Below, one piece after another: positions 6,581 through 8,172 of a stretch of 8,172 nucleotides of DNA. The stretch is from JBHHZJ01 sp046758005 (GTDB lineage Bacteria; Pseudomonadota; Alphaproteobacteria; Kiloniellales; J153), in contig JBHHZJ010000123.1 in assembly GCA_046758005.1 (NCBI GenBank), positions 1-8,172 of the forward strand, read 5' to 3'. The notes under the pieces were generated by a model. The model ran no database searches, was not told the origin of the DNA, and was given only the letters and a program-made list of their open reading frames with translations. Numbering within the stretch: the stretch's first letter is position 1; every line of letters begins with the position of its first letter. The position numbers were made by a program, and so were the translations under genes.

Positions 6581-6689
6581 CCCCATGATTTATAAGGGAT
6601 CTTGGTCTCCTAAGGGCACGGATTGCCTTTGTGGACCACGTGCATTCGCAAACACCTTGCGCGGCGTGCCTACTGCGGCTGAAGCCGTT

Positions 6690-6708
6690 GGCGCGCCGCC
6701 TTTTTTTT
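6690..6708 (+). terminator. Weak terminator-like signal with T8 run
   Basis: GGCG-CGC-CGCC (6690-6700) can form a 4-bp stem followed at once by eight T residues (6701-6708). CGCC-T8-GGCG is a competing fold. No + strand gene lies upstream to be terminated, unless an unseen small RNA or a transcript from the left passes through. It might protect the mobile gene from outside transcription. Confidence 0.25.
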
Positions 6709-6843
6709 GGCGATATTATACGTCCCGTACCCTCGGGCGGGGGTGTAGGATGATGCGCGATCAAGCGTACCGAGCGTTGACTCAGGATGCGAGGGAGATT
6801 GTCGCTCTTGTTTGCGGGTTCGGTGGCGATGACCAGCGACTTC

Positions 6844-6847
6844 GAGG
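6844..6847 (+). promoter_or_regulatory. Ribosome binding site fixing the DUF3800 start
   Basis: GAGG lies seven bases before ATG 6855. This supports the start that puts the YIDDS motif at residues 5-9, as usual for the family. The competing ATG at 6750 has GGGGG six bases upstream, so the choice is not absolute. Confidence 0.55.
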
Positions 6848-6854
6848 TCTGTTG

Positions 6855-7583
6855 ATGCTGCGCGCCTACATAGACGACAGCATGGGACGGGGCCGCGTCC
6901 TTGTTATGGGCGGCTTCGTCGCAACGCGCGAGCGCTGGGAGAGGTTTTCAGACGAATGGCGGCAACGGCTAGAACATGCTCCGTGGGACGTGTTCAAGAT
7001 GAACGAGGTTTGGCATCGCGGCGGCGATGAATCTATGGAACACGCCAAGTGGCATTATTTCACTATTCGGGATCATGTTCAGGGGGCGCTTGCGATGGTG
7101 ATCCCGCTCGATCCGTTGAAGCGCGCTGTGCAGAAGACCGGGCTCACGGCAATTGGTAATCCCTATATCTGGGCAATCAAAGGAGTAATTAACCTTACGG
7201 CGCAACACCAAACAGAATGGGGCGTGTCCGGTCCCATAGATTTTATATTCGATGAGCGGGGCGAAAAGCGGCAAGTTCAAGATGGATGGGAAATTTACAA
7301 GGCCACCATACCGGACAGTGTAAAAGGCGTTACCGGCCGTGACCCCATATTTGAGAACGACGAAAGAGTGTTGCCGCTCCAAGCGGCCGATATGTGGGCG
7401 TGGTGGTGCCGCAAATGTTGGCTAGAGGACGGAGCGTTGCGCAATGACAAGTTCCCTATTCCTTGGGGCTCAATCGGGGAGATTCCAACGATGATCTTTC
7501 AGTGGACCGAGAAAGACATCGAGGACGAGTTCAGTCGCGTTTTGCGCGACTTGGAGGCGGGGACTTACGGACAACTCTCTTGA
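6855..7583 (+). CDS. DUF3800 domain protein (RNase H-like fold), likely transposon passenger
   Basis: The product has 242 residues from ATG 6855. It has the layout of the DUF3800 family: AYIDDS at 4-9, GGFVATRERW at 19-28, an acidic pair in KMNEVW (E51), FDERGE at 132-137 and LPLQAADMWAWW at 173-184. In this family the first-strand Asp, the central D-E and the C-terminal Asp (here D7/D8, D133/E134, D179) are thought to form an RNase H-type metal site, so it may be a nuclease; the biological role is not established. It has no signal peptide or membrane segment. Codon use is less GC-rich than in the genes at 1-6411, pointing to transfer. The last 53 bases overlap the IS1595-associated small ORF on the other strand. 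An in-frame upstream ATG at 6750 would add 35 residues before the domain. Confidence 0.85.
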   Translation: MLRAYIDDSMGRGRVLVMGGFVATRERWERFSDEWRQRLEHAPWDVFKMNEVWHRGGDESMEHAKWHYFTIRDHVQGALAMVIPLDPLKRAVQKTGLTAIGNPYIWAIKGVINLTAQHQTEWGVSGPIDFIFDERGEKRQVQDGWEIYKATIPDSVKGVTGRDPIFENDERVLPLQAADMWAWWCRKCWLEDGALRNDKFPIPWGSIGEIPTMIFQWTEKDIEDEFSRVLRDLEAGTYGQLS

Positions 7584-7692
7584 CTGCACGCTCGAACGCT
7601 TCGCCAGCATCATCACCAGAGACTTCCTTGGCCTTTTCGATGAAGCGTTTTGATTGTTCTTTATCGTCTGGTTTTGGCTTCGGTTTAGCCAT
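7531..7692 (-). CDS. Small IS1595-associated protein (53 aa), unknown function
   Basis: I read this short frame by hand. It starts with ATG at 7692 inside the end of the transposase gene (ATGGCTAA: start and stop overlap by 8 bases) and ends with TGA at 7531. The product is hydrophilic and highly charged: a Lys/Pro-rich start (MAKPKPKPDD), a probable amphipathic helix (KRFIEKAKEV, then GEAFERAVKRVV) and a basic, proline-containing tail (RKSPPPSRAKRD). I recall similar short Lys/Pro-leading ORFs being annotated as hypothetical proteins beside IS1595-family transposases, but I could not check this. The overlap suggests translational coupling to the transposase, perhaps as a DNA-binding or regulatory accessory. 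Its last 53 bases overlap the DUF3800 gene in the opposite direction. Confidence 0.7.
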   Translation of the reverse strand: MAKPKPKPDDKEQSKRFIEKAKEVSGDDAGEAFERAVKRVVRKSPPPSRAKRD

Positions 7693-8172
7693 GCGTGCTC
7701 ACTTGTTGGTTAGTCGTTCGATAGGTCAACCTCTTGCCGACGATGCCGCGAAGCGCCTTCTCGGCCCGCTCGGTGTCGTCCACGCCAAGCGCGATCCGGT
7801 GATTATACCTGAGATCGTATTCGGCAAGGTAGCGGTGAAGATGCTCTTTGGCGCAGTGCTGATAGACGCCCTTCATGCCGCGCTTGAAGATCGAGAAATA
7901 GCCCTCGATGGTGTTGGTGTGGACGGTCGGATCGTCGCGCGATACGTACTCGCCAGCATTGTGCCGCACGGCGCTGTGATCGGCGAAGTGTCGATTCAGG
8001 TGCTTGTACTGCCCAACCTCGTCGGTCATGACGCGGCTCTCGCTCCCGATATTCTCTTGCAGGATCGGAACCAGGGTCGCGGCCTTGAGGTCGTCAACGA
8101 CCATGCTGTGCGCCTGCCTAGTTTGGCGATCAACGAGGCTAAGCACCTTGTGCTTGTGCGCGTAGCCCCGGC
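7685..8172 (-). CDS. IS1595-family (ISXO2-like) transposase, N-terminus cut by window edge
   Basis: The frame is open from the right edge to TAA at 7685, giving 161 visible residues. They begin RGYAHKHKVLSLVDR, which is inside the transposase core; the GTG at 8146 is internal and not the true start. The visible part is the C-terminal half of the ISXO2-like DDE domain: MTDEVGQY with the second catalytic Asp (residue 50 of the visible part), then HTNTIEGYFSIFKRGMKGVY, which holds the third catalytic position (N86/E89 region), and the usual HLHRYLAEYDLRYNHR segment. The first catalytic Asp and the N-terminal zinc-binding part lie beyond the window. No stop or frameshift is seen in the visible part, so the element could be active. 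It overlaps the downstream 53-codon ORF by 8 bases. Confidence 0.92.
   Translation of the reverse strand, partial: RGYAHKHKVLSLVDRQTRQAHSMVVDDLKAATLVPILQENIGSESRVMTDEVGQYKHLNRHFADHSAVRHNAGEYVSRDDPTVHTNTIEGYFSIFKRGMKGVYQHCAKEHLHRYLAEYDLRYNHRIALGVDDTERAEKALRGIVGKRLTYRTTNQQVSTHG

Larger units (their letters stand above)
6412..6749. other. Regulatory and transition region between response regulator and mobile DNA
   Basis: These 338 bases hold no convincing gene. The left third is very GC-rich and contains a 16-bp hairpin; the middle contains a direct-repeat regulator box. From about 6590 the DNA becomes less GC-rich, with a T8 run and an AT-rich stretch (6713-6720), which suggests that the boundary of imported DNA lies here. 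A + strand frame stays open through it, in phase with the DUF3800 gene, but its product looks like non-coding translation. Confidence 0.6.
6750..8172. mobile_element. IS1595-family element with apparent DUF3800 passenger, right end outside window
   Basis: The convergent DUF3800 gene, the small ORF and the transposase interlock by overlaps, so at least 6855-8172 behaves as one unit. The left boundary given here is approximate; the composition shift suggests somewhere in 6590-6850. Terminal inverted repeats and the target duplication could not be identified, because the partner end is not in the window. Confidence 0.5.

Noticed and set aside
6612..6626. Sigma-54-like promoter (GGGCAC...TTGC)
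   Set aside because: The GG and GC elements are 8-9 bases apart instead of the required 10.
6550..6720. tRNA or attachment site next to the mobile DNA
   Set aside because: No cloverleaf arms or T-loop sequence could be folded, and no direct repeat was found flanking the element.
1..8172. CRISPR array or long tandem repeat
   Set aside because: No regularly spaced repeats were seen on either strand; the only duplication is at protein level, inside the ATP-grasp gene.

Overview
The window is GC-rich, apart from a less GC-rich stretch from about 6590 rightwards. It looks like the chromosome of a proteobacterium, most likely an alphaproteobacterium. This placement rests on the GC-rich codon use, an FNR-type regulator with a C-x2-C-x7-C cluster, and an IS1595-type transposase; no rRNA or housekeeping marker is present to confirm it. 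All genes from 1 to 6411 lie on the minus strand, so the region reads from right to left.

Layout in transcription order. (1) 6411-5731: an orphan OmpR/PhoB-type response regulator. Upstream of it lie a strong 16-bp hairpin and, further out, a direct-repeat box typical of its own family. (2) 5472-4726: an FNR-type regulator with the four cysteines of an oxygen-sensing iron-sulfur protein. (3) 4498-4193: a small PqqD-like peptide-binding protein. (4) 4065-3463: a secreted protein of about 200 residues, of unknown family. (5) 3386-1242: a 714-residue protein with two tandem ATP-grasp halves, of which the first seems to have lost its metal-binding residues. (6) 1249 to the left edge: a PLP-dependent decarboxylase of the LysA/ornithine decarboxylase fold, whose start overlaps the ATP-grasp stop by 8 bases.

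Items 3-6 look like one biosynthetic unit. A PqqD-type domain normally holds a peptide substrate, an ATP-grasp enzyme forms an amide or similar bond, and a fold-III PLP enzyme decarboxylates an amino acid. No precursor peptide, radical SAM enzyme or transporter is visible, so the product is unknown. This is the best candidate for an undescribed system. The two regulators upstream suggest control by oxygen and by an unidentified signal, but no histidine kinase and no clear FNR box are seen.

The right part (about 6590-8172) is mobile DNA with lower GC. A + strand DUF3800 protein (6855-7583) converges on a minus-strand IS1595-family (ISXO2-like) transposase that runs off the right edge. A 53-codon ORF (7692-7531) begins inside the end of the transposase gene and overlaps the DUF3800 gene tail-to-tail by 53 bases. 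This interlocking suggests that DUF3800 is a passenger of the element. The element's ends could not be identified, because its right end is outside the window.
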